From contig CANGYQ010000006.1 of assembly GCA_947458745.1 (NCBI GenBank), forward strand, positions 1 through 64,000: DNA of 64,000 bases, in the 5' to 3' direction. The stretch's first letter is position 1, and every line of letters begins with the position of its first letter. Position numbers and translations under genes: made by a program. Below, piece by piece: positions 45,601 through 54,548 of the stretch. Source of the stretch: Bryobacteraceae bacterium (GTDB taxonomy: Bacteria; Acidobacteriota; Terriglobia; Bryobacterales; Bryobacteraceae). The notes beneath the pieces were generated by a model. The model was not told the origin of the DNA, made no database searches, and saw only the letters and a list, made by a program, of their open reading frames with translations.

Positions 45601-45859
45601 GGAAGCGGGCGTGACGCGACTGCGCCCCGTGATCATGACCGCGCTGGCGATGATGATCGGCATGCTGCCGATGTCGCTGGGTGTGGGCGAAGGTGGCGAG
45701 CAGAATGCGCCACTGGGCCGCGCGGTGATCGGCGGACTGCTGTTCGCCACCGTGGCCACGCTGTTTTTAGTGCCGGTGGTCTACCGCCTGTTGCGGCGGC
45801 AGCCCCCGCGTTGGACTGATGTCGTGCCGGAGCAAGTTACATTGGAGCCGCAACCGTGA
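42659..45859 (+). CDS. RND-family efflux permease (inner membrane)
   Basis: 1066 residues with the twelve-helix RND layout and two large periplasmic loops. The proton-relay aspartates are in GILVDDATVEIENIHRNLHEG (TM4), and the other RND motifs (RPYSFVVMSILIVVLGGLAIF at the start, SVPSLMGAIMSIGVATANSILLVTFANDRR near TM10-11) are present. It resembles MdtB/AcrB-type drug or metal exporters. The substrate is not clear. It ends in an ATGA-style overlap with the adaptor gene; no TolC-like gene follows in the window. Confidence 0.93.
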   Translation: MWIVKLALNRPYSFVVMSILIVVLGGLAIFSMPTDIFPNIDIPVASVIWSYNGMPPDEMAKRVVTSTERAMTTTVNDIERIESESLPGYGIIRVYFHPTVKIDLAIAQITAIAASITRILPPGITPPFVLRYNAATVPILQLALGSNTLSEQQIFDLGQNFLRTGLATVQGASIPLPYGGRSRTVMVDLDPKAMYARRLSAIDVSNAINAQNLIIPAGTIKAGPTEFNVKLNASPETVAELNNLPVKVVNGQMVYIRDVANVRDGYAVQQNIVRQDGVRGALLTVLKNGSESTLDIINRVQQQITKIQTTLPPELKIKRLFDQSLFVRAAIDNVLHEGLIAAALTALMILLFLGSWRSTVIVCISIPLSILTSLSILYLMGMTINVMTLGGLALAVGILVDDATVEIENIHRNLHEGKQLWRAILDGAQQIAVPTFVSTLSICIVFVPVVFLTGTAKYLFTPLALAVVFAMMASYLLSRTIVPTMANFLLGRDLKLYQEDEYGPTTSRNPMWRMHKVFNRGFYRVRSTYQKMLNWCLYHPAAVILAFTVLVVGTGFLVPLVGEDFFPRIDGGQFRVHVRAPAGTRIEETERYFALVEKKIREVVPKEELDTIIDNIGLPPVGINLAYSDAGIISKSDGEILVSLNREKHGPTENYVRRLRRELRKEFPELTVYFQAADMTSQILNFGLPAPIDIQVSSRNEKAAYQIAKQIEKRLDAVPGAADVHLHQVVDVPEVRVNVDRTLADQMGVTQREVASSLLISLSSSTQTAPNYWLDPRNGVSYQVNAQTPPIRMDSLDDLTSTPVTSSNGASTQLLQSMATLERGTSMAVVSHYNVQPVYDVYAGVEGRDLGGVARDARAIIAEIQAKAPKGVTIEMRGQVATMDSSFTRLGLGMIFSILLVYLLMVVNFQSWLDPFIILMALPAALAGIVWILFATQTTFSVPSLMGAIMSIGVATANSILLVTFANDRRQFVADQRQAALEAGVTRLRPVIMTALAMMIGMLPMSLGVGEGGEQNAPLGRAVIGGLLFATVATLFLVPVVYRLLRRQPPRWTDVVPEQVTLEPQP

Positions 45860-47124
45860 GTGAGAACGTAAGCGTGAACGAAAAGAAGCCCGAAGTCCGT
45901 CCGCCCTTGTTTTCGGGCAAGCTGCTCGCCCTGGTGACCTTGATTGCCATCGTCTTCGCCGGGCTGCTGTTCAGCGGCCTCTGGCCGCGGCGGGAGCGCG
46001 TGGCCGCCATCACCAAGGAAGCCTCTGACGACGCCTCGGAAGTGCCGATGGTGACCGTCGCCAAGGCCCTGGTGGCTCCACCCACCAAAGAGATTGTGCT
46101 GCCGGGAACCGTTGCGGCATTGCTCGAAACGCCGATCTATGCCCGTGCGGAAGGCTACTTGCGTTCGGTGAAAGCCGACATCGGCGACGTGGTGAAGAAG
46201 GACCAGATTCTGGTGGAACTGGACACCCCGGAACTGGACCAATCGCTGCGGATCGCCCGCGCCCGCCTGCAGCAGTTGAAGGCTTCGGTGGATCAGGCGA
46301 AGGCCGTGGAACAGAAATCCCGGGCCGACGTGAAGCTGGCCGAGATCAACCGCAAACGGGTCACCCAACTGGTGAAAGAAGGTGTGTTTGCGCGCCAGCA
46401 AGCTGACGACGTGCAAGCTCAAGTTGAGGTCCGTTCGGCGGAATTGCAATCCGCCCTGGCCGCGATTAACGTCGCCGAACAGAACATCAAGGCGCAAGAG
46501 GCCGAGGTCGGGCGGTTGGAGGAGCTTTCGTCCTTCAAGAATGTCCGCGCTCCCTACGACGGCATCATCACGGTGCGTAACTGCGCCACCGGCAACCTGA
46601 TCACGCCCAGTTCCGCCAATGGTGGCCGTGAGCTTTACCGGATGGCCAACTTCGACGTGCTGCGGATCTATGTCGCCGTACCGCAGTCAGTGATCTCGAG
46701 CATCCAACCGGGCCAACCGGCGGAAGTGTTCGCCGCTGACATGAACGGCCGCAAGTTCCCGGGCAAGGTGCAGCGCTCCGCGAATGCACTGGACGATCAG
46801 ACCCGCACGCAGCGGTATGAAGTGCGGGTGATGAACCCCGATCACGCTCTGCTGCCCGGCATGTATGTGCAGGTGAAGTTCATCGCGCCCAAGGGCCGTT
46901 CCATGGTGATGATCCCCGGCGACACACTGCTGACACCGGCTGGCGGGACGATGGTGGCCGTGGTTGATGGCGGCAAGGTGCGCATGCAGAAGGTGGACGT
47001 GGGCCGAGATCTGGGCACCCAGGTGGAAGTGATGGCGGGGCTGCAGGGTGATGAGATGCTGATCATCAACCCCTCCGACGCCGTGCGCGCCGGGGTGAGG
47101 GTCCGAGCCGTCCCGCGTAAGTAG
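45856..47124 (+). CDS. RND efflux periplasmic adaptor (membrane-fusion protein)
   Basis: 422 residues with an N-terminal membrane anchor (LLALVTLIAIVFAGLLFSGLW). The lipoyl halves ETPIYARAEGYLRSVKADIGDVVKKDQILVELDTPELD and LSSFKNVRAPYDGIITVRNCATGNLI flank a coiled-coil hairpin (residues ~130-215). Beta-barrel and MP domains follow. It links the upstream permease to an outer-membrane channel encoded elsewhere. Start overlaps the permease stop. Confidence 0.93.
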   Translation: MSENVSVNEKKPEVRPPLFSGKLLALVTLIAIVFAGLLFSGLWPRRERVAAITKEASDDASEVPMVTVAKALVAPPTKEIVLPGTVAALLETPIYARAEGYLRSVKADIGDVVKKDQILVELDTPELDQSLRIARARLQQLKASVDQAKAVEQKSRADVKLAEINRKRVTQLVKEGVFARQQADDVQAQVEVRSAELQSALAAINVAEQNIKAQEAEVGRLEELSSFKNVRAPYDGIITVRNCATGNLITPSSANGGRELYRMANFDVLRIYVAVPQSVISSIQPGQPAEVFAADMNGRKFPGKVQRSANALDDQTRTQRYEVRVMNPDHALLPGMYVQVKFIAPKGRSMVMIPGDTLLTPAGGTMVAVVDGGKVRMQKVDVGRDLGTQVEVMAGLQGDEMLIINPSDAVRAGVRVRAVPRK

Positions 47125-47184
47125 TACCGGGCCGGTCATCCTGGCGTCCCGCACCGGAAAGGCATCCGCCAGACGCCCGACGTC

Positions 47185-47256
47185 ATGGCCTCCGGCGGCG
47201 GCAATGCATCAGAGGCGATGCTGGCGATGTTGCTGCGCGAGGCGATGAAGAAGTAG
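47185..47256 (+). pseudogene. short coding-like remnant (23 codons)
   Basis: ATG 47185 to TAG 47254: MASGGGNASEAMLAMLLREAMKK. It has good codon character and extends upstream without a stop in the same frame. It looks like the C-terminal end of a lost protein; Gly-rich then amphipathic, as at the end of SPFH/flotillin-like proteins, but this is a guess. No RBS is visible. Confidence 0.3.
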
Positions 47257-47286
47257 GCCACTGGTTCGGGTTACCATCATCCCCAT

Positions 47287-49899
47287 ATGCGGCTGATGCT
47301 TGGATTAGCGCTGCTGGTGCCCGCCCTGGCGCAGCAGACGATGGATGCGGACTTTGCGAAGTCGGTGAAGGAGTTCACCACCAAACCGGAATTCATGAGT
47401 CCGCTGGTCGACCACTTGCCCAGGGCGCCCGGCATTCCGTCGCCCAAAGACGTACTGGGCTATCACGTCGGTACGCCCAAGAAGCTGACGCACTATGTGG
47501 ACATCGTGAAGTACTTCCGGGCGCTCGAAAAAGCGTCGAAGCGCATCAAGATCTTTAGCGCAGGGCAGACGGATGAAGGCCGCGAAATGATCGCCGCCAT
47601 GGTGGGTGATGAGGCCACCATCGCGAGCCTTGAAACCTACCGCGGCTATCTGGCCCAACTGGCGGACCCGCGCAAGACCACCGATGCGGCGGCAGTGATC
47701 GCCAAGGCCAAGCCGATCTATCAACTGACCGGCGGCCTCCATGCCAGCGAAACCGGGGCGCCCGAAATGCTGATGGAGCTGGCCTATCGCCTGGTGGCGG
47801 AAGAGGGCGCGCTCTACAGCCAGATCCGGCAGAACCTGATTGTGTCGATCGTCCCCGCGCTCGAGCCCGACGGGCAGGAGCGCTACACCGACTGGTATTA
47901 CCGCCACAAGATCAACGACATCTCCGAAGACGACGCCCTGCCCGGACCGCCCTATTGGGGCAAGTACGTACTGCACGACAACAACCGCGACATGCACTAT
48001 TCGCAGATCGTGATGCGCAACTGGCTGAAGTTCTATCTGCAGTGGAAAGCGCCCATCGTGCATGACCTGCATGAAAGCGTGCCCTTCCTCTACACCTTCT
48101 CCGGCCAGCCCCCGCACAACCCCAACCTGGACCCGATCCTCTACGCCGAGCTCCCCTGGTTCGCCAACTACGAAATGACCAAGATGATCGGCTACGGCAT
48201 GCCCGGCGTCTGGACGCACGCCTTTGTCGACATGTGGAGCGTGGGCTATCTGGGCTTTATGGCCTCCAACCACAACGGCATGCTGCGCATGTATGAGACC
48301 TACGGCAACGGCGGCGCCAACACCATGAAGCGCAAGGTGCAGCAAAGCGAGAATGACCGCTTCGGAGCAGCCAACCGCCAGTGGTACCGCCCCTTCCCGG
48401 CCTACAAGGACGTCGAATGGTCACTGCGCAATAACACCAACTACATGCAAACCGGCGTACTATCGGCGCTGGAACTGGCGTCGGCAAACTCGAAGACGAT
48501 CCTCGACAACTTCTACCGCAAGTCCTTCAACGCCATTGAAGCCGGCAAGAAAGAAGCTCCCTATGGCTGGACCATTCCGGCTGGCCAGCGCGACCAGACG
48601 CGCGTCGCGCTGTTGATCAACACGTTGCGCCTCCAAGGCATCGAGGTCAAAACCAAGGCCGACGGCAGCTTCCTCATCCGCCGCGACCAGCCGTACGGGC
48701 GCCTGGTGAAGAGCCTGCTGGAAAAGCAGGTCTACCCGGACCCCAACCTCCGCACCTATGACGACACCGGCTGGACTATGGGTACGCAGTTCCAGGTGGA
48801 CGTGAAGGAAGTGAATGAGAAGGGCCAACTGGACGTGCCCACGCAGCCGGTGAACACCTATGACCCGCGTGGCTCCGTCACGGGACAGGGCCAGCATCTG
48901 GTGGTGTTGCACAACGGCGCGCATGCGATGATCACGCTGCGCGCGCGGCTGAAGTCCACTAAGTTTGAAGCGCTCGAGAAGACCTGGGGCGATCTGCCCG
49001 CGGGCAGCCTGGTCACGGCGAACACCGCCGCCGCGCGCGAGCAGATTGAGAAGTTGGGCCTGGTAGCGAAGGTGATGCCGGAGTTGCCGGACGTACCGCG
49101 CCACGCGGTCGACCTGCCGCGACTGGCTGTTTATTCCACCTGGGGCTCGACGCAGGAAGTGGGTTGGGTCCGCCATGCGCTGGACAGCTTTGAAGTGCCC
49201 TACGACCTGATTTTCAAGGAGCGCGTGAAGAAGGGCAATCTGCGCGGTGACTACGACGTCGTGCTGATCCCCAACCAACGCGGCGGCTCGGCCAAGGGCA
49301 TCGTGTTCGACATCGATTGCAAGGGCCGCTCCATGGCCTACACCAAGACGGCTGACTTCAAGAGCCTGGGCATGTATGGCGAAACCGAAGAGATGTGCGG
49401 CGGCATGGGACTGGAAGGCGTGGTCGAGTTCGAGAAGTTCGTCTCGGGCGGCGGCGTGATGATCACGCTCGCCGGAGCCAGCGCGCTGCCCGCTGAATTC
49501 GGCCTGGTCCGCCGCGTCGATGCCAGCCGTCCGGTGGGGGCCTTCTACGCCCCGGGGCCGATTCTCGATGCCGAAATCGAAAAGCCCTCACACCCCATGT
49601 TCTACGGCTACACGGCCAAGACGGTGGCCATCCGCTACGCCAACGGTCCACTGCTCTACGCCTCGGAGCAGGACCGCCAGAAGTGGTCCCTGCTGAAGTT
49701 CCCCTCCACCGAAAAGGGAATCCTCAGTGGCCACATTCAGGGCATCGGTCAACTGAAAGACCACCCCGCCGTCATGGACGTCCCTTCCGGCAAGGGCCGG
49801 GTGGTCATGTTCGCCACCAACCCTTGCTACCGCTGGCAGACGCACAGCGAGTTCGCGATGCTGTTCAACTCACTGCTGCATTTTGATGATGTGAAGTAG
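47287..49899 (+). CDS. secreted M14-family zinc carboxypeptidase-like protein
   Basis: 870 residues with a signal peptide (MRLMLGLALLVPALAQ). The M14 zinc motif HxxE is in LTGGLHASETGAPE (His152, Glu155), and the catalytic domain occupies roughly residues 60-400 (NLIVSIVPALEPDGQERYTDWYYRHKIND...PIVHDLHESVPFLYTFSG). The C-terminal half has a class-I glutamine-amidotransferase/ThuA-like look (DYDVVLIPNQRGG and RVVMFATNPCYRWQTHSEFAMLFNSLLHFD). It is probably a peptidase for periplasmic or environmental peptides. It lies about 160 bp after the RND genes. Confidence 0.85.
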   Translation: MRLMLGLALLVPALAQQTMDADFAKSVKEFTTKPEFMSPLVDHLPRAPGIPSPKDVLGYHVGTPKKLTHYVDIVKYFRALEKASKRIKIFSAGQTDEGREMIAAMVGDEATIASLETYRGYLAQLADPRKTTDAAAVIAKAKPIYQLTGGLHASETGAPEMLMELAYRLVAEEGALYSQIRQNLIVSIVPALEPDGQERYTDWYYRHKINDISEDDALPGPPYWGKYVLHDNNRDMHYSQIVMRNWLKFYLQWKAPIVHDLHESVPFLYTFSGQPPHNPNLDPILYAELPWFANYEMTKMIGYGMPGVWTHAFVDMWSVGYLGFMASNHNGMLRMYETYGNGGANTMKRKVQQSENDRFGAANRQWYRPFPAYKDVEWSLRNNTNYMQTGVLSALELASANSKTILDNFYRKSFNAIEAGKKEAPYGWTIPAGQRDQTRVALLINTLRLQGIEVKTKADGSFLIRRDQPYGRLVKSLLEKQVYPDPNLRTYDDTGWTMGTQFQVDVKEVNEKGQLDVPTQPVNTYDPRGSVTGQGQHLVVLHNGAHAMITLRARLKSTKFEALEKTWGDLPAGSLVTANTAAAREQIEKLGLVAKVMPELPDVPRHAVDLPRLAVYSTWGSTQEVGWVRHALDSFEVPYDLIFKERVKKGNLRGDYDVVLIPNQRGGSAKGIVFDIDCKGRSMAYTKTADFKSLGMYGETEEMCGGMGLEGVVEFEKFVSGGGVMITLAGASALPAEFGLVRRVDASRPVGAFYAPGPILDAEIEKPSHPMFYGYTAKTVAIRYANGPLLYASEQDRQKWSLLKFPSTEKGILSGHIQGIGQLKDHPAVMDVPSGKGRVVMFATNPCYRWQTHSEFAMLFNSLLHFDDVK

Positions 49900-49917
49900 A
49901 GGGCGGAAAGGGTAACA

Positions 49918-50622
49918 ATGAGGCTGAGGGGCATGCTGAAAGTGGGGGCGTTGGTTGTCCTGGCGACAGTTCTCGCGCCCCAGTTAAGGCCTGCGCAGCC
50001 AATTGTCAGGCTGATCACGCTTGGGAAGTTTCACGGGGGCGAGGCCAAGGTCGCCAATGGCAGCAGTTGGCTCGGATTAACCCCAACAGACGACGGTCTG
50101 CAATGGCGCCCGATGCGAATCGTTACCAAAACGGTCAAAGACGAATGCATCGATCAGGAGGGACAGAGGACCGGAGTGGAAGTAGGCGTCGTAGGCAGTC
50201 GACCTCTCTTCCTGGTTCAGGGCTTGATCCCTCCCAAGTCCCCCGTCAAGACCTGTATGTACGCCCCGGACGGCTTCACTATCCCAGATGATAGCGAGAT
50301 TGAATTCCCGTGCCACGGCGTACGCGGCTATGGGTTTCGGGTGATCTACCGCCAAGTGGAGTATCACGGTGCCGTGCCCGTTCAGTTGTGGCTCGATCGC
50401 TACGAGGGTAAGCAACTTTTGTTTGAATGGCCCAATGAATCATTGGATCCACATAACCAGCTAATTTGGGCTGGCGATCTCGACGGCGACGGCCATATGG
50501 ACCTTCTTATGGATTTAAGTGAACATTACGATGTCACGCAGTGGACGCTTTTTCTATCGTCAGGGCGCAGGCCTGGAAATTTCCTGGAAAAGGTCGCGGT
50601 CTTTCGCACGATAGGTTGCTAA
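49918..50622 (+). CDS. secreted protein of unknown function
   Basis: 234 residues with a signal peptide (MLKVGALVVLATVLAPQLRPAQ). The mature part ends with a segment like an FG-GAP/EF-hand unit, IWAGDLDGDGHMDLLMDLSEHYD, which would bind calcium. Four cysteines occur (DECIDQ, KTCMY, FPCHG and the C-terminal IGC). The codon use is visibly less GC-rich than its neighbours. It follows the M14 peptidase by 18 bp and may be co-expressed. Confidence 0.6.
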   Translation: MRLRGMLKVGALVVLATVLAPQLRPAQPIVRLITLGKFHGGEAKVANGSSWLGLTPTDDGLQWRPMRIVTKTVKDECIDQEGQRTGVEVGVVGSRPLFLVQGLIPPKSPVKTCMYAPDGFTIPDDSEIEFPCHGVRGYGFRVIYRQVEYHGAVPVQLWLDRYEGKQLLFEWPNESLDPHNQLIWAGDLDGDGHMDLLMDLSEHYDVTQWTLFLSSGRRPGNFLEKVAVFRTIGC

Positions 50623-50758
50623 CCCCCCGGGTCAGCCAAACGGCCCCGGTCGCGGAGGTCGGGTGGCAAAGCCAGTTCTCCAGCAGACCTCACCGGGCCT
50701 CCCGACGTGGATTTCGCGGGAGAGTGGCCGGGCCGTCCAGCTTCGCTAAACTGGTAGC

Positions 50759-51886
50759 TTGGCTCTCTCGATCGACGAACAACTCGCTTACCTGCGCAAG
50801 GGCTTTGCGGAGATCATCCGCGAAGAAGACCTGCGCGCCCGTCTGGAACTGGCGGCTGCTGAAGGGCGCCCGCTGCGGGTGAAGGCTGGCTTTGACCCTA
50901 CGGCGCCGGATCTGCATCTAGGCCACACGGTCCTGCTGCGCAAGATGAAGCACTTCCAGGACTTGGGGCATACGGTCATCTTCCTGATCGGCGACGTCAC
51001 CGGCCTGATTGGCGACCCCACGGGCCGCAACACCACGCGCCCGCCGCTGACGCGCGAGGACATCGACAAGAACGCGGAGACGTACAAGACGCAAGTCTTC
51101 AAGATTTTGGACCCCGCCAAGACCGAGATCCGCTTCAACAGCGAATGGTTTGACCAGTTGGGGTTTGCCGATGTCGTGCGTCTGGCTTCCAAGTACACCG
51201 TCGCCCGGCTGCTGGAGCGGGACGACTTTACCAAGCGCTTCCAGGGTGGCATTCCGATCTCGGTGCACGAACTGCTGTACCCGCTGGCGCAGGGCTACGA
51301 TTCGGTGTGTCTGAAGTGTGATGTGGAACTGGGCGGGTCCGACCAGAAGTTCAACCTGCTCGTAGGTCGAGAGATCCAGCGCGACTATGGCCAACTGCCG
51401 CAGATCATCGCGACCACGCCGCTGCTGGAAGGCTTGGACGGCGTCGAGAAGATGTCGAAGTCCAAGGGCAACTACGTCGGCATCACTGAAGCGCCCGCCG
51501 CGATGCGGCAGAAGCTGATCAACATCTCGGACGACCTGATGTGGCGCTACTGGGAACTGCTGACCGATGAATCACTGCCCGCCATCGAGGCGCGCAAGTC
51601 CGATCCGCGGGCGGCCAAAGAAGAGCTGATCAAGCGCATCATCGCGGACTTCCACGGCGATGCGGATGCTGATTTCGCGGAGACGGTGGCGGTGATGGAC
51701 CGGCGGCTGAACCGGGCGATTGTCCAGGGTGGCATGGCCGCTTCTGTCTCCAAAGCCGATGGCTTGATCAAGCAGGGAGCCGTGAAAGTGGGCGAGGAAG
51801 TAGTCCGCAACCCGACGCACGCGCTCGAACCCGGGGACCATACGGTGCATGTGGGCCGCAAAGTGAAAGTGCTGCAGGTGGCCTAG
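50759..51886 (+). CDS. tyrS: tyrosyl-tRNA synthetase
   Basis: 375 residues from a TTG start (50759; weak GGTAG ribosome-binding site). The class I signatures HLGH ([11 protein letters not shown]) and KMSKS ([13 protein letters not shown]) are both present, and [25 protein letters not shown] matches tyrosine-specific enzymes of the longer bacterial TyrZ-like type. The C-terminal S4 domain ([42 protein letters not shown]) is intact. Confidence 0.93.
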   Translation: MALSIDEQLAYLRKGFAEIIREEDLRARLELAAAEGRPLRVKAGFDPTAPDLHLGHTVLLRKMKHFQDLGHTVIFLIGDVTGLIGDPTGRNTTRPPLTREDIDKNAETYKTQVFKILDPAKTEIRFNSEWFDQLGFADVVRLASKYTVARLLERDDFTKRFQGGIPISVHELLYPLAQGYDSVCLKCDVELGGSDQKFNLLVGREIQRDYGQLPQIIATTPLLEGLDGVEKMSKSKGNYVGITEAPAAMRQKLINISDDLMWRYWELLTDESLPAIEARKSDPRAAKEELIKRIIADFHGDADADFAETVAVMDRRLNRAIVQGGMAASVSKADGLIKQGAVKVGEEVVRNPTHALEPGDHTVHVGRKVKVLQVA

Positions 51887-51945
51887 GCCGCCATGATGGA
51901 TTCTGCCTCCGCGGCCGCATTCCTGGCGTCCAATGGGGAGCTCGT

Positions 51946-52659
51946 ATGATTCGCTACCCTGTGCCGTGGGATCTGGTGTTTGGCCTGACGCCGCACATCG
52001 CCCAGAAGTCCCGCCGCGATGTGGATGACTTTTCCGCCCAGGCAGTCGCCCGCATGTTGCCCGCACCGGCTTACCAAGGACTGGAACACATTCCCGCTGA
52101 TGGCCGCTTTCTGCTGATTGCCAACCACTACCAGCGCGAAGGGCTGTGGATTCTTCACTCAGCCAGCGCGGTGACGCAAGCGGTCCGGCAGGTGGTCGGC
52201 CCGGGCAATCCGCCGGTGCATTGGGTGGTGACGGCCAACTGGCCACCCATCAAACTTGGACCCTGGACCATCCCCTCGCCCGGTGACATTCTGCTGCCCA
52301 AAGTGGCGCACGCGCTGCACTGCTTCCCGGTCAGCTTTGCCAAACACAACCCCGGCTTTACGGCCACGTCGATCCGGCGTCTGTTGAAGGCTGCTCCCAC
52401 GCTCACCCGGCCGATCGGCCTGTTTCCGGAAGGGGTGGCGGGCGCGGCGGGGCAGTTGACCAAGCCGCTGCCCGGTGTGGACCGGCTAATCGCCCACCTG
52501 GGGAAGATCGGGCTGCCTGCGCTACCGTGCGCGATCAGTGAAACAGACCGGCTGATCGTACGCTTTGGCCCATTGGTGCCTGCGGCCGAGCTGGTGCGCT
52601 CGACGCAATCGGCGGAGCTGGTGATGGCGCGGGTGGGGGATCTGCTGACGGGGCGCTAG
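51946..52659 (+). CDS. 1-acyl-glycerol-3-phosphate acyltransferase-like protein
   Basis: 237 residues. The PlsC-like NHxxxxD box is altered to IANHYQREGLWI (His kept, acidic residue replaced), while the second motif GLFPEGVAGAAGQLTKPLPGVDRL (FPEG) is present. It would transfer acyl groups to glycerolipid acceptors in membranes, if active. The changed first box could reduce or alter activity. The 3' end overlaps the convergent Uma2 gene by 125 bp. Confidence 0.75.
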   Translation: MIRYPVPWDLVFGLTPHIAQKSRRDVDDFSAQAVARMLPAPAYQGLEHIPADGRFLLIANHYQREGLWILHSASAVTQAVRQVVGPGNPPVHWVVTANWPPIKLGPWTIPSPGDILLPKVAHALHCFPVSFAKHNPGFTATSIRRLLKAAPTLTRPIGLFPEGVAGAAGQLTKPLPGVDRLIAHLGKIGLPALPCAISETDRLIVRFGPLVPAAELVRSTQSAELVMARVGDLLTGR

Positions 52660-53278
52660 TGGCGCTTCGGCTAGCCGGCCAGATCGCGGTCAGGTCGAGC
52701 AAGAAGCCCTCCACTGGACCCTCGCCCGCCACTGATGATGGTGCAGCGAGACTCTCTGGTGTGGTGCCCGGCCGGTAGATGGTGACGGTTTGGTCGATTG
52801 GGTCTACCAGACAGGCCAGCAGCGCGCCGTTGTCGATCGATTCCTGCATTTTGCGCTTCAGTGGCGGCAGCCGGTCCGACGGCGAGCGAAGCTCAATGAC
52901 GAAGTCAGGGCAGAGCACCGGGTAGGTGTCGTCGCCGCGCTGGGCCATCGCGCGGTCAAAGCGATCACGCGCAATCCAGGAGGCGTCTACTGCTCGAATG
53001 GAGCGGTTTGGTAGCCGTGTGCCTGAACTAGAATCGAGCACTCGTCCCCAGCGATGGGACCGATTCCAGCCGTGCAGTTGAGCCGTGATCTCGCTGTTGC
53101 GTTCGCCCGTCTCGGGCTCAGTGGGTGGGGCCATCACCACCTCCTGTTCTGGGGCGTCGTACTCCAGGCGGTAGTCCGGCCAGCGCTCGTACAGCTTCAG
53201 AAAAGCCGAGTCCGACAGGTAGGGCGATGGGCGGACCATGGTTACGGTCGCATCAATGGGGTGCGCCAAGCTCGCCAT
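52535..53278 (-). CDS. Uma2-family (DUF820) restriction-endonuclease-fold protein
   Basis: 247 residues from ATG 53278. The PD-(D/E)xK-like core is CPDFVIELRSPSDRLPPLKRKMQESIDNGALLACLVDP, and the N-terminal EYDAPEQEVVMAPPTEPETGERNSEITAQL is also typical. Normal members end at LDLTAIW; here the frame runs on for about 40 more Pro/Ala-rich residues antisense to the acyltransferase, probably after loss of a stop codon. Uma2 proteins are numerous in cyanobacteria and acidobacteria; their role is not settled. Confidence 0.82.
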   Translation of the reverse strand: MASLAHPIDATVTMVRPSPYLSDSAFLKLYERWPDYRLEYDAPEQEVVMAPPTEPETGERNSEITAQLHGWNRSHRWGRVLDSSSGTRLPNRSIRAVDASWIARDRFDRAMAQRGDDTYPVLCPDFVIELRSPSDRLPPLKRKMQESIDNGALLACLVDPIDQTVTIYRPGTTPESLAAPSSVAGEGPVEGFLLDLTAIWPASRSATSAPSADPPPAPSPAPPIASSAPARPQAPMGQSVRSAGLFH

Positions 53279-53464
53279 GCCTTTATAGTAGCCCTGTCGA
53301 GAAATCAAGCCATCCGAGGGGCATAGCCACAGATCAAGCGAAACTCTTAGCCAGCCCAAAGCGTCTGCTATGTTAGAACCATTAAGGTTGCTTAACCGGG
53401 AAGGGCTCGGGCATGAGGAGCTTGCCCCGGACCAGCAACCAGACTACCGATTGGAGAACGCAAA

Positions 53465-53857
53465 GTGAAGACAATGTTGGTCATCACCATGGGTTTGACT
53501 TTGGCCACGATTTGCCAAGCCCAGACCCGCAAGACGATTTATGTAGACCGGATGGAGGGCCTGGAGCCCTTTGTGGAGTCAGCGCTGCAGGCGGCTGAAC
53601 TCCCCTTCGACTTTGTTGAGGAAGCGAAGCGCCCGGAGATGAAGGCCACTTTGGCCAAGATGCATTCAGCTTACGGTGAGATCGTCTACCGGCACAAGCT
53701 GGGGCGCAATGAGACTCACCGGCTGGAACTAGTGGACGTCGAGAGCAGAAAAGTGATCGCTTGGCACGCATTTCCGCTGAATGGCGACGATGCGTCACGG
53801 CGGGCAGCCGCCAAAGAGTTTGCGGCCAAAGTGCGATCCGCTTGGCCGAAGCAGTAA
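53465..53857 (+). CDS. small secreted hypothetical protein
   Basis: 130 residues with a signal peptide (MKTMLVITMGLTLATICQA). The mature part TRKTIYVDRMEGLEPFVESALQAAELPFDFVEEAKRPEMKATLAKMHSAYGEIVYRHKLGRNETHRLELVDVESRKVIAWHAFPLNGDDAS resembles acidobacterial secreted proteins of about this size that bear a TolB/PEGA-like alpha-beta unit, but I do not name a family. It ends just before a strong intrinsic terminator. Confidence 0.7.
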   Translation: MKTMLVITMGLTLATICQAQTRKTIYVDRMEGLEPFVESALQAAELPFDFVEEAKRPEMKATLAKMHSAYGEIVYRHKLGRNETHRLELVDVESRKVIAWHAFPLNGDDASRRAAAKEFAAKVRSAWPKQ

Positions 53858-53869
53858 GGTAGCCACAGG

Positions 53870-53903
53870 CGCGTCCGGGATCGACCGGGCGCGTCTGTTT
53901 TTT
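53870..53903 (+). terminator. intrinsic terminator after the small secreted gene
   Basis: CGCGTCCGG (53870-53878) and CCGGGCGCG (53885-53893) pair along 9 bp with one G-T wobble and a six-base loop, followed by a run of six T (53898-53903). It lies 13 bp past the stop codon at 53857, the expected place. Confidence 0.8.
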
Positions 53904-53938
53904 GGGCGACCGATGACGGCAGGAAAGAACTGAAAAAG

Positions 53939-54320
53939 GAGCCCGCCGGCCTGTAAGCCGGTTTCTGTACTCGCCTTGTGAGCGAGCAGCAGCCATTCAT
54001 CTCGACCGGACATTACTGTCCGGCTCTAGCAACCTACCCGGAAGTGAAACGCGACGGGCCGCCGCTCCTCCCCTATTTGGTCTTGCTCCGCGTGGGGTTT
54101 TCCCTGCCAGACCCGTTGCCGGGTCCGCGGTGCGCTCTTACCGCACCTTTTCACCCTTACCCAAGCCCCCGAAGGCGCCTGGGCGGTACATTTTCTGTGG
54201 CACTAGTCCGTAAAACGTCCTTTGAGAACGCCCCCCCGGCCGTTAGCCGGCACGCCGCCCGATGGAGACCGGACTTTCCTCCAAGGCTTGCACCTCAGCG
54301 GCTGCCCGTCCGGCGGGCTC
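53939..54320 (-). ncRNA. rnpB: RNase P RNA (bacterial type A)
   Basis: About 382 nt on the minus strand. The 5' and 3' ends form a perfect 11-bp P1 stem, GAGCCCGCCGG (54320-54310) with CCGGCGGGCTC (53949-53939). Conserved landmarks are present in order: GGAGGAAAGTCCGG (the CR-I region near 54270-54283), the GGTAAGAGCGCACC hairpin in the middle and ACAGAA (near 53962-53967) before the 3' end. The sequence TCCTTTTT follows the 3' end. It forms the catalytic part of tRNA 5' maturation with RnpA, encoded elsewhere. Several open frames run across it on both strands and are spurious. Confidence 0.96.
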
Positions 54321-54548
54321 CAACTACCAGGGTAGCGCACTCACCTCACCAGAAACGGCCCAATGGCCGGTGGCTCAGCGGAAGCGCGTCAATCATGGGC
54401 TATGCTAGCCTTCTAGAAGGTCACGTGCTGACCGGCGCGGAATACACCGTCCTTATAAGTTCGGGCACGTGGAGGAGACTCGGGCGGTCTCATGATCGCC
54501 CGAAAACATCACTCAATGACCACTTGTTGGCGGCCATCGATTTGACCC

